Shown: positions 24,580 through 35,389 of the stretch, in pieces
How the letters are laid out: every line of letters starts with the position of its first letter
How positions within the stretch are numbered: position 1 is the stretch's first letter
NCBI GenBank assembly: GCA_029379385.1
Contig: CM055611.1
Span: forward strand, 18,360,062-18,424,061
Origin: Quillaja saponaria
Taxonomy: Eukaryota > Streptophyta > Magnoliopsida > Fabales > Quillajaceae
Direction of reading: 5' to 3'
Length of the DNA stretch: 64,000 nt
Made by a program: the position numbers and the translations under genes
Notes under the pieces: generated by a model
Database searches by the model: none
What the model was told of the DNA's origin: nothing
The model's input: only the letters and a program-made list of their open reading frames with translations

Positions 24580-27304
24580 ACTTACTCTAGAGAACAAAAA
24601 ATATAAAGTTAGGATCTATATATTGCCAAATGGAGAAGGGAAATTTTTTTAATGAAACTCTACTACTCTACTAAACCATGTTAAAACTTGAATTTTAATA
24701 TATATATCACCTAGTTAGATGAGATTGTTTATGAGCATTTTGTAAACTACTTATTAGACTCAGGTTTAAATTTACCTCATTTTTTACGAATTGAGTTTAA
24801 GATTTAATTTAAACTCACATATATAAAATAGTCGAGTTTTTTTTTTTTTCTGATGTACTAAAAAATAAAAAGAGTCCAACTCAAATTAATTTTTCAACAC
24901 TTGATAATGTCCCTGTTTGATTTATTTTTTACAACTACTTTTGGACTTGAGATTTTATCCAAAGTTATTTGATAATAGAGATTTTAATTTTTAAATTTTA
25001 CTGAAAAGTATTTTTAGAATTTAAAATCGTAAAAACTGAAACTAGAAATAAAAAATAAGACAAACAGAGATAAATTTAATGATTTATTTCATTTAAACAA
25101 ATATTTATCATATTTCAACATGTATCCTTATTTTCATGTGTAGAGTCAAAAAATTTCAAATTTCAAATGAAAAAAATTACATGTTGTCATAAAAATAAAA
25201 TGAAATGTGTATTTTTATTACTTAGATATCAAAAGTATTTATGATAAAAAAAAATTTAATAATTTCAATACTGAATTCTATTTTTATTTTTTTACAAAAT
25301 ACAATCAAATAATTTTACGTTAAGTAATTTAAATGCTATTTAAAATTTTTATATATTGCTTTTAAATAATTCTATTTAAATAGTGTTTTCAAGACCACGG
25401 AAAAATTAAATAGGAAAAGAAAACTATTACAACGTAAGCTGCCTGTCATGAAAGTCGCATCGTAGAGGTGAATCGTAACACGTGTCGAATTACTTGTGGG
25501 GTCTGAACCGTCTGTCATTGCTTCCTCTTCATAACACAGAGATTAGACATGAACCGGATGGCACGGTGACTCGCCGTTAGAAACTGTTACAATTATTATT
25601 TTAATTATTTTTTCTTTTAATTTTACATAAACAAAAGAAATAAAGAGTACCAAAACTTTTTATTTTGACTGTAATTTTTATTTTTTTTATAATTTTTAAT
25701 ATTAAAATCACAGAATCGGGAACAGAAGAAGGACGTTACTTTCTTTTCAAGTGAACGGCGAGTGGGTCCCATTTGAAAAGGCTGAGATCATCATTTTCAC
25801 CAAGCCGTTACATTCGTGGTCACCGACTCATACATGGCAACCTCTGATTTGAGTAGTTCACGTTTTGGCTTTGAACGCCGAATTCCCGTTTTGACCTTTA
25901 ATTGGTTCATAAAAAATATTATCACCTTGGCTACTGATGCAATCTCAATAGAAATTATTTTATGGTACCCGGATTAGTTTAAATTTATCTCTTAAATTTG
26001 ACCAATTAAAAATTTTCAAAAAAATTAATTATTTATAATGAAATCAAATAAATTAATAAAAAAGTATAAATCAACAAACTCTTTGCATCCAAACACAAAT
26101 AGTCTATATTTTTTATTTCTTTTGTTTTTCCACACCGAAGGGTGTGAGACTAATCTAGTTTCGGGTTTCAAACTTCGTGGCTCACTCTCTATAGAAGTGT
26201 TTTTTGCAGATTCGAATTCCTAACATTACAAAAATAGCGATCAAGCAGTTAACTTTCGAACTAGTTTATTTATATCTTGACTAATTCAATTTTACAAATG
26301 AGACAAATAATCAGAGGAGTAATTTCTTAGTCATACTACTTTGTTTTAACCAATTAAATTAAAATTTTATTGATTATTTAATATAATCTTTAATGTGACA
26401 TTTGACGTGTCTCACAAAAAATTAATTATTTGATGTTAATTGGTTGAGTGCAAAAAGGAAAAATTGTTTTGCTTGGGTCAATAACTCATTTCCCAAAGAA
26501 GTAAATTAAGTAGATTTCATATTGATTAATAAGAGACTACTTTGCACAAAATAGACATTTTCTTTTTCATATTGTTTAATTTAGTAGGTAGTACAAGCAA
26601 TGAAGGTGTTTTTAATTATGAGAACACCTCTAATTAGATAAAGGGAAAGCTAATCTTAATCTCTATAGAAAGATAAAACGTTTACATCAATGGCTTAAAA
26701 TTGTGTCTTCATTACTTAGTGGAATTTGACCAATTTCAATTTATCTTAACTAGCTAATTAGCCAAATCTCCACACAAAGAATACAAGAAACATCAACAAA
26801 ATCATTAATCATTGTATCATTATGAAAAAAAAGAAAAAAAAAGAAGAAGCAAGTATCACCTTCCTGATTTGTCGATCTCCATGATTAGTCAATTATTTTA
26901 AAATTACTATATTCAATTTAATAATGTAAAAATGTCAATTCCTTTATTGTTTAACTATAAATATGAGAAGAGAAATATATAGTTCATCTAACTGCCCTCA
27001 TCAACAAATAATGCCAGAAATAATATTATTATTTTTAGGATGGTTTGCTTTGATAGGATCGAAAAAATATTTAGTGTTTTGATCAAATAAAAAAATAATT
27101 AATCTTAATATATCTAATCATTAAAAAAAATAAAAATTAAAGATCACTTAATGATGTCATAACTATTAGACTCAAATATATTCTCTTCCAGTGAAAACTC
27201 ATTCATACTTCCAAATATATTATCATTCAATTTTATCTTTTCTTTCAACAATAATGTACACATTAGCTGCTTCATGTATACTCTCTCTCATTCTCTCTGT
27301 CTGT

Positions 27305-27310
27305 TGTCTC
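27305..27310 (+). promoter_or_regulatory. Candidate auxin response element (TGTCTC) upstream of the LBD18-like gene
   Basis: TGTCTC lies about 955 bp upstream of the LBD18-like ATG. Arabidopsis LBD18 is auxin-responsive through ARF7/ARF19 (established). A single hexamer is expected by chance at this density, so this is weak evidence. Confidence 0.25.
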
Positions 27311-27943
27311 ATGTAATCATTCCAATTAAGAATTGAACAGCCACATCAATTTATTATCCAAATTAATATCCTTAAAACACAAACATAATAATCACAAAAA
27401 TTAGAAACAATTAACTCGTGGGTATTCATGTCATTGTCCATCGGAAAAAAAAAAAAAAAAAACTCAATAGGTTTCTTCTTTTTGTCATTTTATATATAAA
27501 GGAAGACAAAAAGGCTGAGTCATTTTCAACCTTTGTGTGATTGAAGAAAGATAGAAAGAGAAGTAAAAAATAGAGAGAAAGAAAGAGTTGGCGTCTTTTG
27601 CCCTCCACGCTGCTTAAAACACGCACTGCTGGCAAAGATAGACACTCCCCTTGACACGTTTTTTACTTTCTCTTCACTTCCTCTCCTTCCTTTCCCCCCT
27701 ACTCTTCTTGTTTACACCAAAAGCTTCTTTCAGACAATTACATCATCCCTAACCCAAAAAATCAAACTCTTTCACATAAATATATTTGTTTATACACAGC
27801 TAGCAACTCACCCACAAAGAGAGAAAAAAAGGAAAAGAAAAAAGAGAGAGCAACATGAGTTTTGTTCATTAAATTCACGAGAGAAAGGAAGAGAAAGAGA
27901 AAGAAAGCAGTTGAGAACAATACTAGTAAGAGGGCTTATCGCA

Positions 27944-27960
27944 TGTTTGCTTCACGCAAG
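27944..27960 (+). promoter_or_regulatory. Shared 17-nt LBD upstream element, LBD18-like copy
   Basis: TGTTTGCTTCACGCAAG lies about 306 bp upstream of the LBD18-like ATG, identical to the minus-strand copy at 18623-18639. Some 40 bp downstream is GCGTGGCTTTAAAG. The LBD19-like promoter has a similar CCGTGCCTTTAAAG at about the same relative position after its own copy, so a short two-part module may be shared. Confidence 0.6.
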
Positions 27961-28265
27961 GAGCTAAATGTGGGAGTTAAGCCTTTGCTCCCTCGCGTGG
28001 CTTTAAAGACTTCTCCTATCGCTTTTAAATCCCACATTTAAATAAACTCACTAACCCCACCAAACCCTAAATATAACATCACCCTTCACCATCCCTTCCC
28101 CTCTCTTCATTTCCTTCTTCTTCTCCTCAACTAATTCCTTCTCTTTCTTCTCCTACTCTTCCTTTATCAAGTCCTATCTAATAGGCTATGTATCCCACAA
28201 GCCCTAATTTTGTAACATAATTATATTCCCCTTGCACACCGTTTTAGAATAGAATTCAAAAAAGA

Positions 28266-31122
28266 ATGAGTGGAAACCCTAGTAGTAGTGGTGGTAGTGG
28301 TGGCGGTGGTAGTGGTGGAGGAAGTGGTGGAGGGGGAGGAGGACCATGTGGCGCGTGTAAGTTTTTAAGGAGGAAGTGTGTGCCGGGATGTATATTCGCT
28401 CCTTACTTCGATTCGGAACAAGGGGCTGCACATTTCGCAGCGGTGCATAAGGTGTTTGGGGCTAGTAACGTGTCAAAGTTGCTTCTACATATTCCGGTGC
28501 ATAAACGGCTTGACGCGGTGGTTACCATATGTTATGAGGCTCAAGCAAGGCTTAGAGATCCTATCTATGGTTGTGTTGCTCATATCTTTGCACTTCAGCA
28601 ACAGGTAATTAATAATTAACACAACTCACATGTCTACATGATCTTGATAAGGATTGATCATCATATTAAATAAATCTTTTAATTAATTGCCATTCTTATT
28701 TGTTTGTTTCTCTTCTTCTTTTATTTTATTTTAAAAAAAAATTCCAAATTTTGAACACCTTGATGATCCAATAAATATAATATGGAGGGGAGATTCTTTT
28801 TCCATTGATTATCTCATCTCCTACCTCAATTTTGTCTTTTAGTAAAGGGAATATAATCTTGGCATTAATCTCATTTGGGTTGGTTGATTTTCAAACTGTT
28901 TGCAACACAAAGTAGAAGTAATTGAGTTTCAGTGTTGTAATTCATGAATGAGAAGTAAATTTTGGTTAGAGTTAGACAAAGGTCTGCTATGGTGAAATTA
29001 GCAGCTAAGGCCTTTAGGGGACAGTTTTAGTTTCTTACTTTACTGAAATCTGGAAAAGTTTTTTTTTCCTCCATTAACAAATGATGAGGTGGTCGGCTGT
29101 TACTATACAGTTCAATGGAAGAGTCTGTGGGTTTTGAGGCATTAGAACCTCAGCATTTGCTGGTATTAAGGAAATGGTCGGTTGGGTTTCTTGGATTTAG
29201 GTTTTTTCTTAATTTTTAGGGAATATCATTAATTTTTCTGTCACCTTTTGTTTTTCTTTAAAGCCAGAATCCAGTGTACGGATATTATTGTATTTTTGTT
29301 ATTAAATAATAAATGTAAATACTAAATGCTAATTGAATAATCTTATGTGAAATAGTTTAGAATTTTTGAAAAAGATGTGTGAGATAGTTTAGTATTGTCA
29401 TTTTAAGAATTTAAGATCAAATCTTGTTTTCGTAAGAAAATAATACTTTATATGAATTGATATAATTATCTGTTTATGTGTAGATAACATTTTACTTAGA
29501 ACTAAAACAAAAAGAATATATGATTTTTTTATTTTTTTTTGAGTGCATTGAAATGAATAAAAAAAAATATATTTTTAGAATAAATTATACAATAATCTCT
29601 CTCCCCATATGACAAATATCTTCTTAGTTGTTAATTTTAGAATTTATTGGCAAAATTTTCCTTTACTCCTTTAGGATGGATATTTGGGATAAGATCATGA
29701 GAAATAAATTAGTTGGCTTAGAGTGCAAATTGCTTAGTCAAATTATGAACCAAATTGATGTAGATCATTGTTTGCTTATTAATTTTCCTCTTATCTTATT
29801 ATACTTAAATGTGTATATATACATTAATTGTTTTAATGTATTTGGACATGCGTAGAGTTGTTGCATTTTTCATACATAATTAAATAATTGAATGGTCAAT
29901 TTTTTTAAAAAAATAAATTTGATATTGATAGATTTTTTTTATTTTTTTTAATAAATGTGAATATATAAAGCTAATTATATTAATTGCCATGTGACTGTTC
30001 AACTAATAGCCCATCTCTTCTACTTCATTAATGAGCACAAAAATCTATTAACATTAATTAATTAATCCCTATGCTTTGGTAATAGGTCATGGTTAGAAAT
30101 TATGATCAAACAAACATGAATAATCAATTTGCAGAGCATAAATGAAGACAAAATAACCTTTGAAATTCTTGCAGATGTTCATCCCCCAATGACTTGATTT
30201 CTGCAATCTTTTGTAACCTCAAGAAGTTTTATTTGTTGAAAGTCATTAAGTCACCTTCCATGTGTCCTTTTATATGTATGACCCTATAAATTCCTAAAAG
30301 ATTTTCTTATTCTTCCCTTCAATGATATATATAGCTATATAGTCCCAACTCAAAGTCTCACATTAGTTCACACTTGGTACAAATAGTTTTATAGATTTTG
30401 GTAATGCATGAAATGAAAAAAAATGAAAGTATTTAGTGATTAGTAGCATATGTTATGATAATGATATATTATTTATTCATATCATGGTAATTGTGTATGA
30501 TATTTTTAGCATCGTTATTAATTAATCGTCACACTATTAAATAATAAAAATCCTTAATAAAACATTCATGTATTTTATTTTTCTTTCGTTTTTTTAATAT
30601 ACAATGTGTTAATTGTGATTTGTGACATAAATATGCATAAATTGAAAGAAAAATAGAAAGGACAGAAAGAAGAACTCACTTCTTATTCATTCTTCTTTGC
30701 TCATTCCAATTTCCTTTGCTAAAATTGTTTAACAGGTGGTGACTTTACAAGCTGAACTTTCATACTTACAAGCCCACCTTGCAACATTGGAGGTACCATC
30801 ACCACCAACACCTCCACCTCCACCTCCACCGTCCGTGGTTACACCACTGCCATTCTCAATCACCGACCTCCCGTCCTCCTCCACCTTTCCTGGCACCTAC
30901 GATTTGTCATCACTTTTTGATCCTATGGCCCAAACATCTTGGGCCACGCATCAAAGGCCTATCGAGATGCGTCAATTTGTGGAGAATGGCCCAACATCGA
31001 CTTCTGGGGGTGGTGATCTTCATATTTTGGCACGTGAGCTCCTCCATAGACATGGGTCTCCATCATCTGGCCCAAATGTTCCATGCTCTGATGCTTCCTC
31101 TTCACCATCACTCTCCAAATGA
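28266..31122 (+). CDS. LBD18: LOB-domain (LBD/ASL) class I transcription factor, LBD18-like
   Basis: Two exons, 28266-28604 (113 codons) and 30736-31122 (128 codons plus stop), 241 residues versus about 262 for Arabidopsis LBD18. The N-terminus is a Gly/Ser run. The LOB domain follows: CX2CX6CX3C at C28, C31, C38, C42; the GAS block with [27 protein letters not shown] at about 95-103. Exon 2 opens with the leucine-zipper-like [19 protein letters not shown], then a Pro-rich stretch (seven consecutive Pro) and [10 protein letters not shown], which matches the LBD18 tail I recall (PLAITDLP), and ends with an [11 protein letters not shown] block. Nuclear activator in lateral root and tracheary-element programmes in Arabidopsis. 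The intron is 2.1 kb at the family position. The divergent partner is the LBD19-like gene, a linkage also seen in Arabidopsis. Confidence 0.95.
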
Positions 31123-31980
31123 TCATACTGACTAAATTTAACAAAAAAATACTTGCTTTGAGTTGATGATGGACTAGGGAGGGAGCTTCAATTTTCAGGT
31201 CATTTCAATGAGCAAGTAACTTTAATAACTCATCTTTAAATACTTTTTTGTTTCTCTTCTTTGGTCGTTCTTTTTTTAGTACTAGTGGATATACTAGTTA
31301 TTACTTATTACTAGCATAAATGTAGACTTGCATCAGTGTTTTAGCATGAATTATGAATACATTATTTACAAAATTGGCAACTTTTTCAGAACAAAATAGG
31401 AAGGGAAAAAAAAAAAGACCAAATGTCACAAGTCAAATCTAGATCAAAATAATTTAATCACTAAGAGCTGGTATAAAAGAAGTCATTACTAAGCAAACAG
31501 TGTAGATAGTTACTAAAAACTGAGTCACATAAATTGCAGAGATGGCTACAAGCGACTAGTCATGTCCCAACGGAGCAGACACCAGAACAAGAAAATTGGC
31601 ATCTAATGCTACAACATTAAACTCAAAAAGTGAAGCCATATATATTTTATAGCTCATCAAATTATGTTGCAGCTCTACACAATAAGAGATACTGCATATT
31701 TTAGATAGTTAATATCATTGATAATTACATTGGTGCTTTGACACCATAGTCACCTTGAGGGTGAGAAAAGGACAGAAGTGTTCCACGTAACTGTCATGGA
31801 CAATTTGAATGAGCAAATACGGAGCAGCTCTGGTAACCATGAAATGAACACATCTACTAGATCTTTCTAGTTCCATTGCTGTCCCAATCGAAAGAGGCAC
31901 ATATACACATGAGAAATGGTGCTGCTTCCCATGGGCATTGCCATTAAAGAGCTTTAAATAAGATCATGAAGCAGGCACAA
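31123..31980. other. Convergent 3' region of the LBD18-like and PPR genes
   Basis: The two genes end tail to tail, 858 bp apart. The sequence is presumably their 3' UTRs. I see no additional gene. Confidence 0.5.
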
Positions 31981-34900
31981 TTATACTGGTTTTGCTGCAG
32001 TATACTCTCTTAGTACAAGCTCCACCTCTTCCACCACGCCTAGTCTTCGAAACCACTTAGATAGTATTTCTGAAGCTTCTTTCCCTACCATAATGCCATC
32101 TTTCTCCAAATCTATTAGGAATTTCAATGCCTTGTTTAGCTTACTCTCCTTCTCATATGCAGCCAATGTGAGAGCTATACATTTATCACTAGGTTCAATA
32201 CCAGCTCTTCTCATGTTTTCAAATGCAACACGTGCCTTCTGACTTTGGCCAGCCTTTCCATAAGCATTAATGAGCAGTCCGCAAATCTTATCATCAGGGG
32301 AAATAGCAGCAAACTGAATCGCATCAAACACCCTTTGAGCTCCTTCAGTATCACCAATCATGGAATATGCTCTTAGTAATGCCTTGTAAATCTCTCTTCC
32401 TGCGTATATTTCTTGTTCATCCATTTCTGCAAGTAATGTCTCTCCCTTGCTCAGGCATGCCTGCTCTGATATAGGCCATGATCATTGAGCCATATGACCT
32501 TTTATCCACCGGTTGGCCAAGCAATTTGATCTCATCAAAATATTCTTTGGCCTGCTCAAGATGGCCAGCCTTGCTGTACATGTCAACCATGGCAGTAAGG
32601 GTTACCTGATCACAGATGAAGCCACTTCTCTTCATGTCTGAGAGAGTATTTTCAGCATCTTTCAGTCGGTTTTGCTTCCCATAACTATGGATTATCTTGG
32701 TATAATCACGAATATTAGTTTCGAAAGATTCTTCTAGGAGGGCTAGCTTTGCCACCTATAAAGTTCAACAAAACATACTTTTGGTTCAATTCGTAAGGAG
32801 GTTAACAAGTTGAAATATTTTACTTAACTTCACAAACAGAAAACTGAGCAACAAGAACTACAAAACTAAGCTTTTTACCAACAAGATGAAGATATGTTTT
32901 GCTCTGACAAATGGAGATTGCATCATCTTTCGTAGATGGTCACAGGCATGGGGCGGGGGGGGGGGGGGGGGGGGGGGGGTGTTATTTGAGGTCAATGCTC
33001 TTTTACTTTCTTCAATTTCCCCCTCTTTCATGCTTCTTATGAAAGGGCATCGCTAGTTACTAAATTTTCTTGTTACTTCTACTGAAAAGAAAACTTAAAT
33101 GGGCATGGCACAGTAATCTTTCACTAAAACTTGGAACCATATTATGCAGATCATAGTTGCGAATATTAGTGAAGAAATATGAAGTTAATAATCCACTCCC
33201 ACAAACTTCAAGGACAGATCACCAAAAATCCATATCGTTTGGATTAACATAACGGCGGTCAACCACATAAAAGCCTTCACAACAGAACAGAACCAACGAT
33301 TTCATGAGAAGTTTGAGGTGGTTGCTGAAAAGAACTAGAAGACACATAAACTGACAACCAGAACAGTTCATGAGATCAAAGCTTCTTGTTTCAGGCTGTG
33401 GTATTTAAAGACCAAGTTGACCATTGTTGAAGTTCGATACTAAAGAAATATGTGTACTACATGAAAAAGGCTTTAAACGAAAATATTAAAGATGCATTCC
33501 AAAAAGAAAAATAGTTCACCTTGTTATGCTAAGTCTCTTATCTCTATAGAGGTTGAGACCTGCATTCTCCTTGCTGGAGACAATCACTACTCTGACTCTT
33601 TACCATTAGGAATAGGCACCACCAGTAAGAAACACGATCTACAAATATAGTTCAGAGGAACATGATATTTCCACTCTGAAAAGTTATTTTGTGTTATGAT
33701 TTAAATGTTAATAAGTTTTTCATAAGAGAAATAGAATAATGAACATTGTCCTTGGGAAGTTTCAAAGACGATGTTATGAAGACTCTAAAAACAAATTTTC
33801 TTATGGAAAGTCATTCTTCCTTTAATAAATAACCGAGTTTTATTCACAAAAAAGAAAATGAAAAAAAGATTAAACAAGCAGAAAGGGATGCTTATCAATG
33901 AAGTAGAGAGTCACAAAAAGAAAAAAAAAAAAAAAAAAAAGGCTTCAACTTTATAGCTGACACCTCCATCCATATAATTTTGTGCTGGAAAACTAGGAAC
34001 AAGGTTAATTTCTTTTTCTCCTGCCTTTCCCCTTCCCCTGCCCCTTTCTTTTCTGGCTCTTTACTTATCCTCCCTACAGACTTACTCAGTTGTCAGCGAA
34101 TAACAAACGCCAGTCCATCAAGATCATATAGCAATCACAAGAAGGAAGTCCATGGAAAACTTATGGATTACAATAAGAATGTAATGCTGTTAGTGGATAC
34201 AGGAGTGAGCAGCATATGTAATTAGGTGTAGATACCCCAAAAAGAAAAATAGTAGAATAGAAGTTTAGCAAATGGCTAAACAAAAGAGAATGTAAAGAGT
34301 GTAAAGAACAATGGAAAACTTGTTAACAAAGCTCATAATGCACAACTTGACAGAAGACACATTAGCCTATTGCCATTAGTCTTCCAGAATCTACCAACAG
34401 AACAGTCAGACGTATAAATGGACCTAACCTGGCATGTTAGTTTAGCACAGACCCACAAGATCAAATATAGGCACCCTAGTCTAAACTGACGTCGAGATGT
34501 TCTTTTTTGGTTTAGGACTAAATAGGAATGTCAAAATAGTACCCAAAAAAGTAGCAGACATAAATCCAATTGAAAGTACCCGTGGACATCAAGTAGTGAA
34601 GCAACCCATTTCAAACCCCAACAAGATTCAGTTGATAAGCAGAAATGAGACAAAAAACATTGTATCAAGAAGAAATAAATACCTCAAGATAGAGGGGATG
34701 ATCCATTGTTTTCAACTCTTTTAAAACCGAGAGCCAGTCTGCTCTACAGGGCTTCATAATCCTCACCCAAGCTCCCAATAACTCAGACAAATTGCCCTTC
34801 TGAGAAGAAAAACATATGATCTGCCTCATCAAGGCTTTACATCGATTTGTCATCTTGAAAGGCAGTTTAGATATGGCCTCTTTTTGGGTTTCCGTAATAT

Positions 34901-35151
34901 CATGTCCTTATCTCAACCCACTTGAACCCCCTCAATTTTTCTTCTTTTCCTTGCACTTCTAAATGTTCCACCACACTCACACCCACTGATACTGATTCAA
35001 AGTGCTTATGAACATCAAAACTAATGGGTTTTGGAAATAATGACCTTCCAGTGGTTCGAAAGTTATGGAATTTGTTAATGCTATTGATTGGCAATTGATT
35101 TGTAATTGGGTAGTAAAAGTAATAAAGCAGGTTACATACATAAGTGCCCAT
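31981..35151 (-). CDS. P-class pentatricopeptide repeat protein, two probable +1 frameshifts
   Basis: Probably an organelle RNA-binding protein. Two exons on the minus strand, 35151-34683 and 32755-31981, with a 1.9-kb intron. The ATG at 35151 is the first in frame; the N-terminus is uncharged and Asn/Ser/Tyr-rich, compatible with an organelle transit peptide. Then come FKWVEI, DITETQKEAISKLPFKM and KALMRQIICFS, and about six 35-residue PPR motifs: DYTKIIHSYGK, TLTAMVDMYSKAG, SYGSMIMAYIRAG, IYKALLRAYSMIG, ICGLLINAYGKAG, IALTLAAYEKE. There is no E or DYW extension, hence P-class. Frames break by +1 near 34905-34912 and near 32441-32446. Discounting both gives 413 residues, close to Arabidopsis At1g01970 (about 409, from memory), whose sequence this resembles. 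Divergent from the BIG3 gene, as are the adjacent loci I recall in Arabidopsis. Confidence 0.88.
32955..32979. repeat. G25 homopolymer in the PPR intron
   Basis: Twenty-five consecutive G on the plus strand, just after GGGGC. Such runs are rare in AT-rich plant DNA and easily mis-sized. Confidence 0.9.
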
Positions 35152-35221
35152 GATAGAAGTTAAATACAAAGAAACACAAATTACTACCTAGTTGATAGAT
35201 AAAGCTGGGTTACCAGTATCC

Positions 35222-35389
35222 ATGAACCCGCTTCTATTTGAACTGAAAGAGCCGTTTTCACTTGTGGTACGGTCAAGTAGCGGAATGGACGACAGTCAAA
35301 GTTCCGAGGATGAACATAAGACATTCCAGTGGGTTCTGGAGAAGACAAACAGAATCGCGGGAAAATTTGGAAAGAAGGAAAGGAAATAG
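35222..35389 (+). CDS. Short uncharacterised ORF antisense to the PPR 5' flank
   Basis: ATG at 35222, 55 codons, stop at 35387. The product is hydrophilic with an acidic/Ser stretch (MDDSQSSEDEH) and a basic end (GKFGKKERK). It begins 70 bp from the PPR ATG on the opposite strand and its GC content is higher than the surrounding DNA. This may simply reflect the PPR 5' UTR. I do not recognise it and coding is unproven. Confidence 0.2.
   Translation: MNPLLFELKEPFSLVVRSSSGMDDSQSSEDEHKTFQWVLEKTNRIAGKFGKKERK

Larger units (their letters stand above)
17873..28265. other. 10.4-kb divergent intergenic region between the two LBD genes
   Basis: Strongly AT-rich, without a supported gene. It serves as upstream DNA for both LBD genes. 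It holds the two copies of the shared 17-nt element, a GC-rich island inside duplicated flanks (18134-18480), an 'agctcggctcg'-type repeat (20345-20715), a GAGAGTGA minisatellite (22228-22310), a possible LTR fragment (23160-23410) and a TA microsatellite (24553-24579). The last 800 bp before the LBD18-like ATG is CT-rich, leader-like sequence. Confidence 0.6.
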
